Source: Thermoactinospora rubra
Lineage (GTDB): Bacteria > Actinomycetota > Actinomycetes > Streptosporangiales > Streptosporangiaceae
Reading direction: 5' to 3'
NCBI RefSeq assembly: GCF_002093975.1
Contig: NZ_KZ084324.1
Span: 428,438-492,437 of the forward strand
Length of the DNA stretch: 64,000 nucleotides
In this document: positions 34,047 through 42,206 of the stretch, one piece after another
Layout of the letters: every line of letters starts with the position of its first letter
Numbering within the stretch: position 1 is the stretch's first letter
Made by a program: the position numbers and the translations under genes
Notes under the pieces: model-generated
Seen by the model: only the letters and a program-made list of their open reading frames with translations
Told to the model about the DNA's origin: nothing
Databases searched by the model: none

Positions 34047-34352
34047 CTAGTCTTCGCCGCGGAGGCGGCGCTCCAGCTCCTTGAGGAACTCGGGGTCGTC
34101 CTCCGGGCCCTTGGGCGGGGGCGCCGAGGGCGTCTCCGGCCTGGGACGCATGGCTCGCGGCGGGCCGGGAGCGACGCGGGGACGGCCGAGCAGGAACCAC
34201 AGCACGCTGCCCGCCACCGGCAGCACGACGACGATGAGGACCCAGAGCACCTTCGGCAGGTTCCTGGTCTCCTCCTCCGGCGAGGTGATGACGTCGAAGA
34301 GGGAGTAGAGCCAGAAGGCCAGCACCGCAAGGCTGATAAGCACACCCGCCAT
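34047..34352 (-). CDS. Small two-TM membrane protein with PLDc_N-type domain
   Basis: The 101-residue protein has two helices (about 4-24 and 38-60) with the acidic linker FDVITSPEEETRNLPKVLW, the pattern of the phospholipase D N-terminal (PLDc_N) transmembrane domain. A proline-rich cytoplasmic tail ends in KELERRLRGED. No catalytic HKD domain is present. It is convergent with ccsB (6 bases) and diverges from the protease gene. Its function is unknown. Confidence 0.85.
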   Translation of the reverse strand: MAGVLISLAVLAFWLYSLFDVITSPEEETRNLPKVLWVLIVVVLPVAGSVLWFLLGRPRVAPGPPRAMRPRPETPSAPPPKGPEDDPEFLKELERRLRGED

Positions 34353-34432
34353 GTCCCGAACTGTAAGCCATCGCGGGCGCTGTCGTGTCCAGACCCTGTC
34401 GCTCGGCCCGCGCTCCGCCGTACCGTACGAAG

Positions 34433-35278
34433 GTGCGTTCAGAGGACGGCGGGCGTCATCGACGCGGCAGCTGGTGGCGGCGCGGCTCATACCTCTTCTC
34501 GCGGCGCAGAGAGCCCTCTCGGGGGCCGGAGCGGTCCATCTGGGTGGATCGCCCCGAGCGGGCCCCTGAACGGCTCTCAGCGGCCATCCTGGACCGCCCG
34601 CAGTACACCTGGCAGGACTTCGAGCTGCCCGACGAGCGGCCGCGGGCGCAGCCCAACCGGCCCGAGGCGCCGCCGCGCGGCGACGGCTTACGCCACTGCG
34701 GGAAGCTGGAGAGGATCCTGCACCGGCAGTGGGACGCGCGCCAGGGGCCGCCGTCGGCCGACGCCGTCCGCGCGGTGGAGAGCCTGGCCGCGCTGCCGGA
34801 GCGGCTGAAGGACCTGCTGGCCGAGCGGCTCGACGGCATCTACGTCGGCGCGGGCGGGGTGCCCGACCTGGACGACATGGGCTACCTGCGCGGCGCGCCG
34901 CTGCCGTCCGGCCGCGCCACCTGGGACATCTGCGCCGGCGCGTACGGCGACCGCAAGATCGTGGTGGGGGACCGGCCCTCGCCCACGCCCGACGTGATGA
35001 TGCACGAGGTGGGCCACGCGATCGACGACGTCGACGGCCGCCACGGCGATTGGGTCTCCGACTCGCCGGAGTTCGTGGCACTCTACGAGAGAGCAAAGCC
35101 GCTGCTGGTGTCGGCGTTCCACCGCCAGGGTGGCGGGATCGGGCGCAAGGAGTTCTTCGCCGACGCCTTCGCCGCCATCGCCTCCCGCCAGCGTCCGGCC
35201 CTGGTGGACATGCTCAGCGGTGACACCCGGACGGCGCTGGAGGTCATGCTGTTCTTCAACCGGCGTTACGGAATTTAG
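34433..35278 (+). CDS. Putative zinc metalloprotease, anthrax-lethal-factor-like (ATLF) domain
   Basis: The 281-residue protein has a basic, low-complexity N-terminus (RRGSWWRRGS) and no signal peptide. Its C-terminal half carries HEVGH (His191, Glu192, His195) in TPDVMMHEVGHAIDD, with a second acidic zinc-ligand candidate Glu240 in RKEFFADAFAAIA. The HExxH plus E-F-F-A-D/E arrangement is that of ATLF/M34-type peptidases. The start is uncertain: GTG 34433 or GTG 34385, neither with a good ribosome site. A 94-residue acidic protein gene follows 10 bases later. The substrate is unknown. Confidence 0.75.
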   Translation: MRSEDGGRHRRGSWWRRGSYLFSRRREPSRGPERSIWVDRPERAPERLSAAILDRPQYTWQDFELPDERPRAQPNRPEAPPRGDGLRHCGKLERILHRQWDARQGPPSADAVRAVESLAALPERLKDLLAERLDGIYVGAGGVPDLDDMGYLRGAPLPSGRATWDICAGAYGDRKIVVGDRPSPTPDVMMHEVGHAIDDVDGRHGDWVSDSPEFVALYERAKPLLVSAFHRQGGGIGRKEFFADAFAAIASRQRPALVDMLSGDTRTALEVMLFFNRRYGI

Positions 35279-35288
35279 GTGGTCAGCC

Positions 35289-35573
35289 ATGTATGTCATC
35301 CGGCTCGCCGACGGCAGGCTGCGCGTGCCGCGGAGTGTCACGAGCGAGGACGGGCGGCTCATCGGCAACGCCTACGTCGAGCTGGAGCCGGGGGATCCCG
35401 ATTACGACAAATGGCTGCCCGAGGCGCTCACGGAGGAGGAGCTCGCCGCGCGGAGGGAGCGGTGGCAGGCCGGCAACGACGAACTGGAGCGGGAGTTTCT
35501 GGCGTTCAAGGCGCAGCAGGAAGCGTCAGGGGCGCAGCGGGAGGCTGACACGGGGGCTGACACAGGGGACTGA
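35289..35573 (+). CDS. 94-residue acidic hypothetical protein, coupled to the protease gene
   Basis: I do not recognise a named family. The N-terminus is strand-rich (MYVIRLADGRLRVPRSVTSE, then NAYVELEPGDPDYDKWLPEA) and the C-terminus is one long charged helix (TEEELAARRERWQAGNDELE) ending in an Asp/Gly/Ala tail (DTGADTGD). AGGTGG overlaps the stop of the upstream protease gene, so the two are translationally linked. It might be a substrate, inhibitor or chaperone of that protease; this is inference from position only. Confidence 0.72.
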   Translation: MYVIRLADGRLRVPRSVTSEDGRLIGNAYVELEPGDPDYDKWLPEALTEEELAARRERWQAGNDELEREFLAFKAQQEASGAQREADTGADTGD

Positions 35574-35663
35574 CACGCGAGGACTGACGCACGGCGCCGG
35601 CCCGAGGGCGTTCCAGTCGGTGACCCTGCGGCTTGTGGCGGCAGGATCACCGTTGACCGAACG

Positions 35664-35885
35664 TCAGACGCGCGGGGACTCGCCTGCCGACCTGTCGGCC
35701 GCCACTACGTCCTCGCCACGAAGAAGGGCGTGCACCTCCGACTCGCGGAAGCGCCGGTGCCCTCCGGGGGTGCGGATGCTACTGATGCGGCCTGCCGCTG
35801 CCCAGCGCGTCACGGTCTTTGGGTCTACCCGGAAGAGGGCGGCAACCTCGCCCGGGGTCAGCAGACGCTCGCTGCTACTCTCCAC
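35664..35885 (-). CDS. bldC: Developmental regulator BldC homologue
   Basis: The 73-residue protein is a MerR-like winged helix: LLTPGEVAALFRVDPKTVTR, then AAAGRISSIRTPGGHRRFRE. This is nearly the textbook BldC sequence (FRVDPKTVTRW...GGHRR), the small head-to-tail-oligomerising regulator that delays sporulation in Streptomyces. GTG 35885 has GGGGGAG upstream; TTG 35888 is a less likely start. About 250 A/T-richer bases lie upstream and probably hold a complex promoter. Confidence 0.93.
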   Translation of the reverse strand: MESSSERLLTPGEVAALFRVDPKTVTRWAAAGRISSIRTPGGHRRFRESEVHALLRGEDVVAADRSAGESPRV

Positions 35886-36022
35886 CAATCTCTCCCCCTC
35901 GCATCCCGCTTCCTGCCAGCGGGCGGACAGGTAACCAGTGTGTCGAGCGAAGCCTGATTTATCCGTGGTTTTCTACAAAGATCACGGGTTGTTATCAGCT
36001 GACTGCCCGATTGTTATATGAT

Positions 36023-36041
36023 AGAGCCTTTTTGGGGCTCT
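36023..36041. other. Short hairpin in the bldC/DUF4229 divergent region
   Basis: AGAGCC-TTTTTGG-GGCTCT forms a 6-base stem within an A/T-rich 257-base interval (35886-36142). It follows TATATGAT (36015-36022), which resembles a -10 element on the plus strand. This interval otherwise shows no gene; it presumably contains promoters for bldC (minus) and DUF4229 (plus). Confidence 0.4.
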
Positions 36042-36142
36042 CGTGGGTGTTTCTTTACGAAACCACCTGACTGGGAACAGTAGCAGCGCTCGCGCCCGAT
36101 GCGAAGAGATGACACGCCCCAGCGGGGAGTAACCTCGAGGTT

Positions 36143-36358
36143 GTGCACCCCGTCCTCGTTTACACCCTGTCGCGGATCGGCCTGTTCCTCGTCGCGCTCG
36201 GTCTGCTCTACGTGCTTGGCATGCGCTCCTGGCTCCTCATCCTCGCTGCCGCGGTGTTCAGCGGGATCGCCAGCTACGTCCTGCTGTCCAAGCAGCGCGA
36301 CGCGGTGAGCGCCCGGCTCAGCCAGAAGCTCGACCGGCCCAGGCCGGAGGATGGCTAA
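36143..36358 (+). CDS. DUF4229 membrane protein
   Basis: The 71-residue protein has two membrane helices (about 10-28 and 30-48) followed by a charged tail (KQRDAVSARLSQKLDRPRPE). This is the actinobacterial DUF4229 family, commonly encoded near menaquinone genes (menG lies 1.3 kb downstream here). Its GTG start follows GGGGAGTAACC. Its function is unknown; it overlaps the convergent beta-propeller gene by 4 bases. Confidence 0.85.
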   Translation: MHPVLVYTLSRIGLFLVALGLLYVLGMRSWLLILAAAVFSGIASYVLLSKQRDAVSARLSQKLDRPRPEDG

Positions 36359-37572
36359 GATCGAGGAAACATGCCAATTCGGGCATGGTACTCCCGTCCG
36401 AGCCGCGTTGTGTCGCTACCGACCAGTAGGCCGCCGGGATGCGCGAGAAAGGCCTTGACTCCGATTCCTCGCTCCCGCCCGGGATTCCACGCCAGCGCCC
36501 TGCCGGTGCGCGGGTGGATCGCGCCGATCCCCTCCCGGGGCACCGCCCCCGGTCCCGCCGAGTCGCGCCCCAGGGGGTTGTCCAGCCACCTCTGGTGCCC
36601 GCCCACGTAGACCGCCGCGCCGGTGACCGCCACCGAGTACAGCGAATCGCCGCCCGTGTGGTTGACCCACGTCGGGCGGATCCCCGAACCCCTGGCGTAG
36701 GTCTCGAACCGGGCCGCGCTGTCGCACAGCTTGCTCCTGCCGCCCGCCCCGCCCGTCGTGACCACCACGAAGTAGGAGCCGTCGGGCGACACGTCGAGGC
36801 CGCGCACGTAGGACGGGAACGTCTCCTTGCACCTGGGCGCGTAGGCGTCGGTGCGCCAGTCGGCGACCTTGGGGACTCGGCGGCCGATGTCGACGACGCC
36901 CAGCTGCGGGCGCGCCGGCCCGCCGAGCGTGGTGAAGGTGCCGCCGACGACCAGCCGGTCGCGCGTGACGGCCAGGGCGTGGACCCTCACCCGCGGCGTC
37001 AGCGGCCTGCCGGGCGTGACGGTGAAGGACGGGTCCGCCGCGCCCGTCGTGGCGTCGAGCCTGGCCAGCGCGGTGCGGGGCCGGGTGAAGTCGCCTCCGG
37101 CGTACAGGTGGGAGCCGCGCCTGGCCAGGGCGGTGACCATCCCGCCTCCGATGCGCGGCGCGAAGCCGGGGACCTCCGACCCGTCGGCGAGGCTCAGCCG
37201 TACCAGGGAGGCGGCGCCGTCGGGCGTGGTGAAGTCGCCACCGGCGTACACGGTGCCCGACGGGCCCGCCGCCAGGGCGTGCACCGGGCCGTCCAGCTCG
37301 GGGGCGAAGCCCGGCAGGATCGAGCCGGTGGCCAGGTCGTAGGCGAACAGGTTGGCCCGCTCGTGGACGACGCCCCGCCGGGCGTCGCTCACCTCGGTGA
37401 AGGAGCCGCCGACCACGACCGTGCCGCCGACGAGCGCGATGGCGTTGACGATGCCGTCGAGCACGTGCGGAGTGTTGTCGACCGGGTTCGCGGAGACCAC
37501 GCGGTCGTGCGCGACGGGAGAGGCCAGGGGGGACAGGGCCAGGGTCGCCGCAAGGGCCGTTCGGACAATCAT
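36355..37572 (-). CDS. Secreted beta-propeller-like protein of unknown function
   Basis: The 405-residue protein starts with a signal peptide (MIVRTALAATLALSPLASPV) and contains several about 50-residue repeats of the form VYAGGDFTTPDG, LYAGGDFTRPR, LVVGGTFTTLGG and VYVGGHQRWLD, each beginning with a VxVGGxF strand. This is the delta-60/DUF5122-type propeller, probably seven-bladed and extracellular. No catalytic or anchoring motif is seen. Upstream ribosome site is weak. It may bind carbohydrate or protein. Confidence 0.8.
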   Translation of the reverse strand: MIVRTALAATLALSPLASPVAHDRVVSANPVDNTPHVLDGIVNAIALVGGTVVVGGSFTEVSDARRGVVHERANLFAYDLATGSILPGFAPELDGPVHALAAGPSGTVYAGGDFTTPDGAASLVRLSLADGSEVPGFAPRIGGGMVTALARRGSHLYAGGDFTRPRTALARLDATTGAADPSFTVTPGRPLTPRVRVHALAVTRDRLVVGGTFTTLGGPARPQLGVVDIGRRVPKVADWRTDAYAPRCKETFPSYVRGLDVSPDGSYFVVVTTGGAGGRSKLCDSAARFETYARGSGIRPTWVNHTGGDSLYSVAVTGAAVYVGGHQRWLDNPLGRDSAGPGAVPREGIGAIHPRTGRALAWNPGRERGIGVKAFLAHPGGLLVGSDTTRLGREYHARIGMFPRS

Positions 37573-37682
37573 TCGCCAAGTCTTAACACACCATGGGTAA
37601 TGTCATGATGACTTTGCGTTGATCTTTTCCGTACGGCTGGGGCTCCGGAGGGGCGCGGGGAGCGGCCTTTAGGCTTACCACC

Positions 37683-38402
37683 ATGACACGCGCGCAGCTG
37701 GACAAGAAGCCGCACGAGGTCGCCGCGATGTTCGATCGCACGGCCCGCCGCTACGACCTGGTCAACGATCTGATGTCCATGGGGCAGGACCGGCTGTGGC
37801 GCAGGGCGACGGCGCGCGCGGTCGACGCCGGTCCCGGCGAGGTGGTGCTCGACCTGGGCGCCGGCACCGGCACCTCCACCGTGACCTTCACGACCCTGGG
37901 CGCCCGCGCGATCGCCTGCGACTTCTCCCTGGGCATGCTGCGCACCGGCGCGCGTCGCATGGGCGGCAGCGCGCTGTCGGGCCCCGGCATCCCGTTCGTC
38001 GCCGGCGACGCGCTCAACCTGCCCTTCGCCGACGGCGTCTTCGACGCGGTGACCATCTCCTTCGCGCTGCGCAACGTCCACGACACCGAGCGGGCGCTGC
38101 GCGAGATGCTGCGCGTGACCAGGCCGGGCGGGCGGCTGGTGGTGTCCGAGTTCTCCCAGCCCACGCTCAAGCCGTTCAACGCGGCCTACCAGGTCTACCT
38201 GGCGCACGTCCTGCCGAGGATCGGCAAGCTGGCGGGGTCCAACGACGACTCCTACGAGTACCTCGCCGAGTCCATCCGCGCCTGGCACGACCAGCCCGCG
38301 CTCGCGGCCGTGATCCGGCGCGCGGGCTGGGAGCGGGTGGCGTGGCGGAACCTGTCGCTCGGCACCGTGGCGCTGCATCGCGCCTACAAGCCCCAGGGGT
38401 GA
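37683..38402 (+). CDS. menG: Demethylmenaquinone methyltransferase
   Basis: The 239-residue SAM-dependent methyltransferase has the UbiE/MenG pattern: [23 protein letters not shown] motif [10 protein letters not shown] (56-64), [39 protein letters not shown] and [12 protein letters not shown]. It performs the last methylation of menaquinone, the quinone used by complex I in actinobacteria. The gene stands alone with its own promoter region; its end overlaps a convergent gene by 19 bases. Confidence 0.95.
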   Translation: MTRAQLDKKPHEVAAMFDRTARRYDLVNDLMSMGQDRLWRRATARAVDAGPGEVVLDLGAGTGTSTVTFTTLGARAIACDFSLGMLRTGARRMGGSALSGPGIPFVAGDALNLPFADGVFDAVTISFALRNVHDTERALREMLRVTRPGGRLVVSEFSQPTLKPFNAAYQVYLAHVLPRIGKLAGSNDDSYEYLAESIRAWHDQPALAAVIRRAGWERVAWRNLSLGTVALHRAYKPQG

Positions 38403-38941
38403 ACCACCCGCAGGGTGAGCAGCGCGCCGTTCATGGGATGGGGGTAGGGGACGACGTCCGCCGCGGCGCAGGCGGTCCTGATCAGCGAGCGGTGCGCGTA
38501 GACCAGCTCCGGCGTCATGCCGCGGCGCAGCCAGAGCAGCAGGAAGACGCTGTCGCCCTCGGTCTCGCATCGCAGCACGAGCGGCAACCGGCCCTCCGGG
38601 TCACGCATGGCCGAGTGCTTGCACAGACCCTGGAAGCGGTGCCGTACCGCGAGGCCGACGACGTGCTCCCGGATCCTGCGCCGCAGCGGCGGCGTGCCCA
38701 GGAACGCCAGCGTGCTGCCCAGGAGCGCGAGCGCCGCGGTCAGTGGATCGCTCCACAGCGCGAGCTGGTGGTAGGTCAGGACCAGGATCGCGGCGGCGGA
38801 CAGCTCGCTGCGCCACCGGACCAGCGCTCCGATCGCGGCTCCCAGCGGTCGCCGTCGCGGGCGGCGTGGTGGCTGGGGGCCGGACGACCAGATGAGGATG
38901 TTGCGCTTGGGCGGGCATGCTTGGGGGGTGGGTCGGCTCAT
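38384..38941 (-). CDS. Two-TM protein resembling a conserved protein of actinomycete integrative elements
   Basis: The 185-residue protein has a basic Pro-rich N-terminus, two membrane helices (about 45-85) and a soluble C-terminal domain ([40 protein letters not shown], then [12 protein letters not shown]). That layout, RHRF..C..M...GRLPL followed by a G-D strand, resembles small membrane proteins encoded beside FtsK-like transfer genes in actinomycete integrative elements, as far as I can recall. No transfer, replication or integrase gene is next to it, so it may be a resident copy or remnant. It overlaps menG tail-to-tail. Confidence 0.65.
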   Translation of the reverse strand: MSRPTPQACPPKRNILIWSSGPQPPRRPRRRPLGAAIGALVRWRSELSAAAILVLTYHQLALWSDPLTAALALLGSTLAFLGTPPLRRRIREHVVGLAVRHRFQGLCKHSAMRDPEGRLPLVLRCETEGDSVFLLLWLRRGMTPELVYAHRSLIRTACAAADVVPYPHPMNGALLTLRVVHPWGL

Positions 38942-39064
38942 GGAACGCGGCTCCGTTCTCCGGGGGTGGGCGTGGGCCAGGATGCGATCTGGCTCGGTGA
39001 TGCGCCTATGTGCTCGGAATCCGCGCTCGCTGGGCGGCTCGGAGCTATGATGGTGGTTTCCCGC

Positions 39065-39114
39065 CGGGAGACTCGCTGAGATTCTTCCCGGGAATCGCTG
39101 CGGGAATCCCGCTG
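39065..39114. repeat. Degenerate direct repeats in the divergent promoter region
   Basis: CGGGAGACTCGCTG (39065-39078), CGGGAATCGCTG (39089-39100) and CGGGAATCCCGCTG (39101-39114) are three variants of one motif, in the 231-base interval between the membrane-protein gene and the DUF5753 regulator gene. Iterated sites like these often bind the XRE regulator encoded next door. Confidence 0.5.
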
Positions 39115-39172
39115 GGACTCCCAAAGTAAGAGGAATGTGCCGATTTCGGGGGCATGGAGTGAGGAGTCGCTG

Positions 39173-40066
39173 GTGACTCGGGAACCCAGTCCGACTGTCA
39201 GCAGGCGGCGGCTCGCCCTCGAGCTTCGCCGGCTCCGCGAGGACGCGCAGATGACCGGCTCGAATGTCCAGCGAGCCCTGGGATGGTCGACCTCTCGCCT
39301 GTCACGGCTGGAGAAGGCCCAGGTCGGGATCTCAGCGGACGACGTGGTCGCGCTGAGCGAGTTGTACGGCGCGCCGCAGGAGTTGCGGGAGGCGCTGTTG
39401 GGGCTGGCGCGAGAGTCGGAGCAGAAGGCATGGTGGGACGCCTATGCCGATGACGCGGGAGAGTCATACCTGGCGTTCATCGGGCTGGAACACGGCGCCG
39501 AGGAGATCTGGTCGTGGCAGACGGGAGTCCTGCCCGGCCTGCTCCAGACCCATGCTTACACGCACGCCATGATGGAGCAGAGCGTGCCGTTCAGCCTCAT
39601 CACGCCCCGTCAGGTGGAACGGCGCACGAAGATCCGCCTGCGCCGTCAGCGCCTGCTGACGGCCGATCCACCGCTCCACTTCCGGGCCGTGCTCGACGAG
39701 GCGGTGTTGCACCGGCGGGTCGGATCGGCCGAGGTGATGATCGAGCAGCTTCGCCACCTGCAGAAGATGGCCTCGCTGCCCAACGTGACGGTCCAGGTGT
39801 GGCCGTTCGACTCGGCCCGCATGGCCGCATGGGAGAGCTTCGTGCTCCTGCGGTTCCCCGACGTCGGGGAACCGCTGGGCCGCCTCTATGGCGACGTCCT
39901 ATACCAGGAGAGCTATGGGTCGGCGAGCCTCCACGAGGACGAGCAGGAGGCCTATCGTTACCAGCGCATATTCGAGTTCCTGACAGAGAATGCCCTGCCA
40001 GAGCGAGACTCGGTAGAGATGATCATGCGTATTGCCGATCGACTCGGCGATTTTACGATCTCTTGA
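39173..40066 (+). CDS. XRE-family regulator, DUF5753 (Scr1-type antitoxin-like)
   Basis: The 297-residue protein has an N-terminal Cro/C1 helix-turn-helix (about 10-60; RRLREDAQMTGSNVQRALGW, STSRLSRLEKAQVG) and the DUF5753 domain (about 90-290; EIWSWQTGVLPGLLQTHAYT, VRLR-type and VQVWPFDSA segments). GTG 39173 has GAGGAG six bases upstream and is preferred to GTG 39137. Two DUF397 genes follow. In Streptomyces such pairs (Scr1/Scr2) behave like toxin-antitoxin or developmental regulators. Third-position bias is weaker than in the neighbours, which hints at transfer. Confidence 0.9.
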   Translation: MTREPSPTVSRRRLALELRRLREDAQMTGSNVQRALGWSTSRLSRLEKAQVGISADDVVALSELYGAPQELREALLGLARESEQKAWWDAYADDAGESYLAFIGLEHGAEEIWSWQTGVLPGLLQTHAYTHAMMEQSVPFSLITPRQVERRTKIRLRRQRLLTADPPLHFRAVLDEAVLHRRVGSAEVMIEQLRHLQKMASLPNVTVQVWPFDSARMAAWESFVLLRFPDVGEPLGRLYGDVLYQESYGSASLHEDEQEAYRYQRIFEFLTENALPERDSVEMIMRIADRLGDFTIS

Positions 40067-40106
40067 CTGGGTATGCCGTTAGGTATCCCGGCAAAGGAGA
40101 CAGATA

Positions 40107-40349
40107 GTGTCAGCCATAGACGATGACCCCGTCATGTGGCGCAAGAGTACGTACAGCCACATCTCTGGTGACTGTGTGGAAGTCGGGTTGACGGCCACGG
40201 GAGAGGTTGTCGTCCGAGACTCGAAGAGTCCCCATGCCGCAAAGCTGACCTTCACTGCCGCCGAGTGGGACGCCTTCCTGGCCGGAGTCGCGTCCGGGCA
40301 GTTCAGCAGGGAGGCGCTGGCATCGCCTGGCGCGCCGAGGGGTGGCTGA
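40107..40349 (+). CDS. DUF397 protein 1
   Basis: The 80-residue protein has the DUF397 core: WRKSTYSHISGDCVEVGL, EVVVRDSKSPHAAKLTFTAA and EWDAFLAGVASGQF. These small proteins are the partners of DUF5753 regulators. GTG 40107 has GGAGACAG upstream. It lies 40 bases after the regulator gene in the same direction, so it is probably in one operon with it. Confidence 0.9.
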   Translation: MSAIDDDPVMWRKSTYSHISGDCVEVGLTATGEVVVRDSKSPHAAKLTFTAAEWDAFLAGVASGQFSREALASPGAPRGG

Positions 40350-40491
40350 AGCCCCGCGGGCCTGCGGATCTTTTCGGATGGTTTCTTCTGTGCAAGAATT
40401 CGGCTCCTTCTTTCCATGATCGCAGCCATACCGCAGCCATTAACTAGGCGTCACCGGTAGGCTGCTTCCCGTAATCACCAGGGGAGCCGCT

Positions 40492-40689
40492 ATGTCAGCT
40501 GAGATCTCACCCATATGGGTGAAAAGCACCTTTAGTCATATGACGGGAGACTGTGTGGAGATTCTCCGCGCTGACTCCTTGGTGCACGTTCGTGACTCTA
40601 AAGACCCATCCGGTCCGGTTCTTACCTTTTCGCACGGCGAGTGGCGAGCCTTTCTGGCCGGTGTCCGAAACGCCGAATTCGACGTCTGA
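40492..40689 (+). CDS. DUF397 protein 2
   Basis: A shorter 65-residue DUF397 protein: WVKSTFSHMTGDCVEILRAD, HVRDSKDPSGPVLTFSHGEW and RAFLAGVRNAEFD. It shares the FLAG(V) ending with DUF397 protein 1 but uses more A/T-rich codons. ACCAGGGGAG stands before the ATG. A gap of 142 bases separates it from the first copy, and a strong terminator follows. It is likely a second partner of the same regulator. Confidence 0.88.
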   Translation: MSAEISPIWVKSTFSHMTGDCVEILRADSLVHVRDSKDPSGPVLTFSHGEWRAFLAGVRNAEFDV

Positions 40690-40697
40690 AGCACGAT

Positions 40698-40738
40698 CGT
40701 CAAGGGGCCTCCCGTCACCGGTGGGAGGCCCCTTGACG
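40698..40738 (+). terminator. Perfect 16-bp-stem terminator after DUF397 genes
   Basis: CGTCAAGGGGCCTCCC (40698-40713) pairs perfectly with GGGAGGCCCCTTGACG (40723-40738) over a 9-base loop. It begins 9 bases after the DUF397-2 stop and separates the accessory module from the Rex-controlled gene downstream. Confidence 0.9.
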
Positions 40739-40805
40739 TTGCCCGCCCGTGACCGCCCCGGCTGCCACCGTACGCCGGAAAGGCGTTAGACTGCCCTGCG
40801 ACAGC

Positions 40806-40823
40806 TTGTGAAGACCTTCACAA
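40806..40823 (+). promoter_or_regulatory. Rex operator upstream of the MenJ-like gene and nuo operon
   Basis: TTGTGAAGACCTTCACAA matches the Rex operator TTGTGAAN4TTCACAA essentially perfectly. It lies 53 bases before the chosen GTG start of the geranylgeranyl-reductase gene, with a possible -10 TAGACT (40787-40792) upstream. In Streptomyces the nuo operon is a Rex target, so this site probably represses quinone-reductase and complex I transcription when NADH is low. Confidence 0.9.
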
Positions 40824-40876
40824 AGGAACACAAGCCACCACGAGGCCGCTCCAGCGTTCAGGACAGGACACCTCCC

Positions 40877-42130
40877 GTGACCGTGCCAGCCGCCACCCAG
40901 GCTGACGCCGACGTCATCGTCGTCGGCGCCGGTCCCGCCGGTTCCGCCACCGCTTATTACCTCGCCAGCGCCGGGCTGGACGTGCTGGTGCTGGAGAAGA
41001 CCAGGTTCCCCCGCGAGAAGGTCTGCGGCGACGGCCTCACCCCGCGTGCGGTCAAGCAGCTGCTCAACATGGGCGTCGACATCGACGGGCCCGGCTGGAT
41101 CCGCAACAAGGGCCTGCGCGTGGTCGGCGGCGGCCTGCGCTTCGAGCTCGACTGGCCGCAGCTGCGGAGCTTCCCCGACTTCGGCCTGGTCCGCACCCGC
41201 AAGGACTTCGACCAGATCGTCGCCGCCAACGCGGTCAAGGCGGGCGCGCGCCTGATGGAGGGCGTCACCGTCAGCGGCGCCATCCTCGACGACCGCAGCG
41301 GCCACATCGTCGGCGTCACCACCAAGGACGGACGCTCCTTCAGGAGCCGGATCGTGGTGGCCGCCGACGGCAACTCCACCCGCCTCGCCCTCGCCATGGG
41401 CCTGCACAAGCGCCCCGACCGCCCGATGGGCGTCGCCGTACGCACCTACTACGAGAGCCCCCGCCACGACGACGACTACCTGGAGATCTGGCTGGAGCTG
41501 TGGGACGGCGACACGCTGCTGCCCGGCTACGGCTGGGTGTTCGGCGTCGGCGACGGCACCGCCAACGTGGGGCTGGGCCTGCTCAACACCAGCGAGGCGT
41601 TCAAGCACATCGACTACCGCGACCTGCTGCGCCGCTGGACCAAGAACATGCCCGAGGAGTGGGGGTTCGCCGAGGGCAACATGACGGCCCCGATCCGCGG
41701 GGCGGCGCTGCCGATGGCCTTCAACCGGCAGCCGCACTACACCCGGGGCCTGGTCCTCGTGGGCGACTCGGGTGGCGCGATCAACCCGTTCAACGGCGAG
41801 GGCATCGCCTACGCCATGGAGACCGGCGAGATCGCCGCCGAGGTGATCGCCAAGGCGCTCCGGCAGAGCACCCCGGCCCAGCGCGAGCGCATGCTGCGCG
41901 CCTACCCCAAGATCCTCAAGGACGCCTACGGCGGTTATTTCACGCTCGGCAGGTTGTTCGTCGAAGCCATCGGGCAGCCGGGTCTCATGAGCTTCGGAGT
42001 ACGGCACGCGCTACCCCACCCGAGGCTGATGCGCTTCGCACTCAAGCTCCTTGGTAATCTCACCGACCGGCGAGGCGATGCGTCGGACAGGATCATCAAC
42101 GCGCTCTCGAAGGTCGTCCCGCCAGCATGA
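40877..42130 (+). CDS. Geranylgeranyl reductase family FAD protein, probable menaquinone reductase (MenJ-like)
   Basis: The 417-residue flavoprotein has an N-terminal FAD-binding motif VIVVGAGPAGSATAYYLA (glycines 17-22), the geranylgeranyl-reductase segment FPREKVCGDGLTPRAV, and a second FAD motif LVLVGDSGGAINPFNGEGIA. Family members saturate isoprenyl chains; the position just before nuoA and near menG and a polyprenyl synthase fits MenJ, which hydrogenates the beta-isoprene unit of menaquinone. GTG 40877 is chosen because the earlier in-frame GTG 40808 lies inside the Rex operator. Confidence 0.92.
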   Translation: MTVPAATQADADVIVVGAGPAGSATAYYLASAGLDVLVLEKTRFPREKVCGDGLTPRAVKQLLNMGVDIDGPGWIRNKGLRVVGGGLRFELDWPQLRSFPDFGLVRTRKDFDQIVAANAVKAGARLMEGVTVSGAILDDRSGHIVGVTTKDGRSFRSRIVVAADGNSTRLALAMGLHKRPDRPMGVAVRTYYESPRHDDDYLEIWLELWDGDTLLPGYGWVFGVGDGTANVGLGLLNTSEAFKHIDYRDLLRRWTKNMPEEWGFAEGNMTAPIRGAALPMAFNRQPHYTRGLVLVGDSGGAINPFNGEGIAYAMETGEIAAEVIAKALRQSTPAQRERMLRAYPKILKDAYGGYFTLGRLFVEAIGQPGLMSFGVRHALPHPRLMRFALKLLGNLTDRRGDASDRIINALSKVVPPA

Positions 42131-42206
42131 ACGCAACACCCACCCGGCAAATTTGTACGTCAGACTGCGCGCCCGCGCGCGTGGCGATTGAAGAGGAGGC
42201 GTAGCG

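Noticed and set aside
35886..36142. A/T-rich interval considered as a replication origin or attachment site
   Set aside because: There are no DnaA-box clusters, tRNA end, integrase or direct repeats; a complex bldC promoter region explains it better.
36355..37608. Plus-strand frame opposite the beta-propeller gene
   Set aside because: It lacks any motif and is Arg/Gly/His-rich, while the minus strand has a signal peptide and regular propeller repeats.
38384..40738. A complete integrative element between menG and the MenJ-like gene
   Set aside because: Only one mobile-element-like membrane protein and a regulator/DUF397 module are present; no integrase, Rep, Tra or att repeats were seen.
40808..40876. 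GTG 40808 as the start of the geranylgeranyl-reductase gene
   Set aside because: It lies inside the Rex operator and adds a non-conserved N-terminus; GTG 40877 gives a normal FAD-domain start.
42150..42175. Possible third Rex site before nuoA (TTTGTACGTCAGAC)
   Set aside because: It has only a partial left half and no matching CACAA half, so it is not a credible operator.
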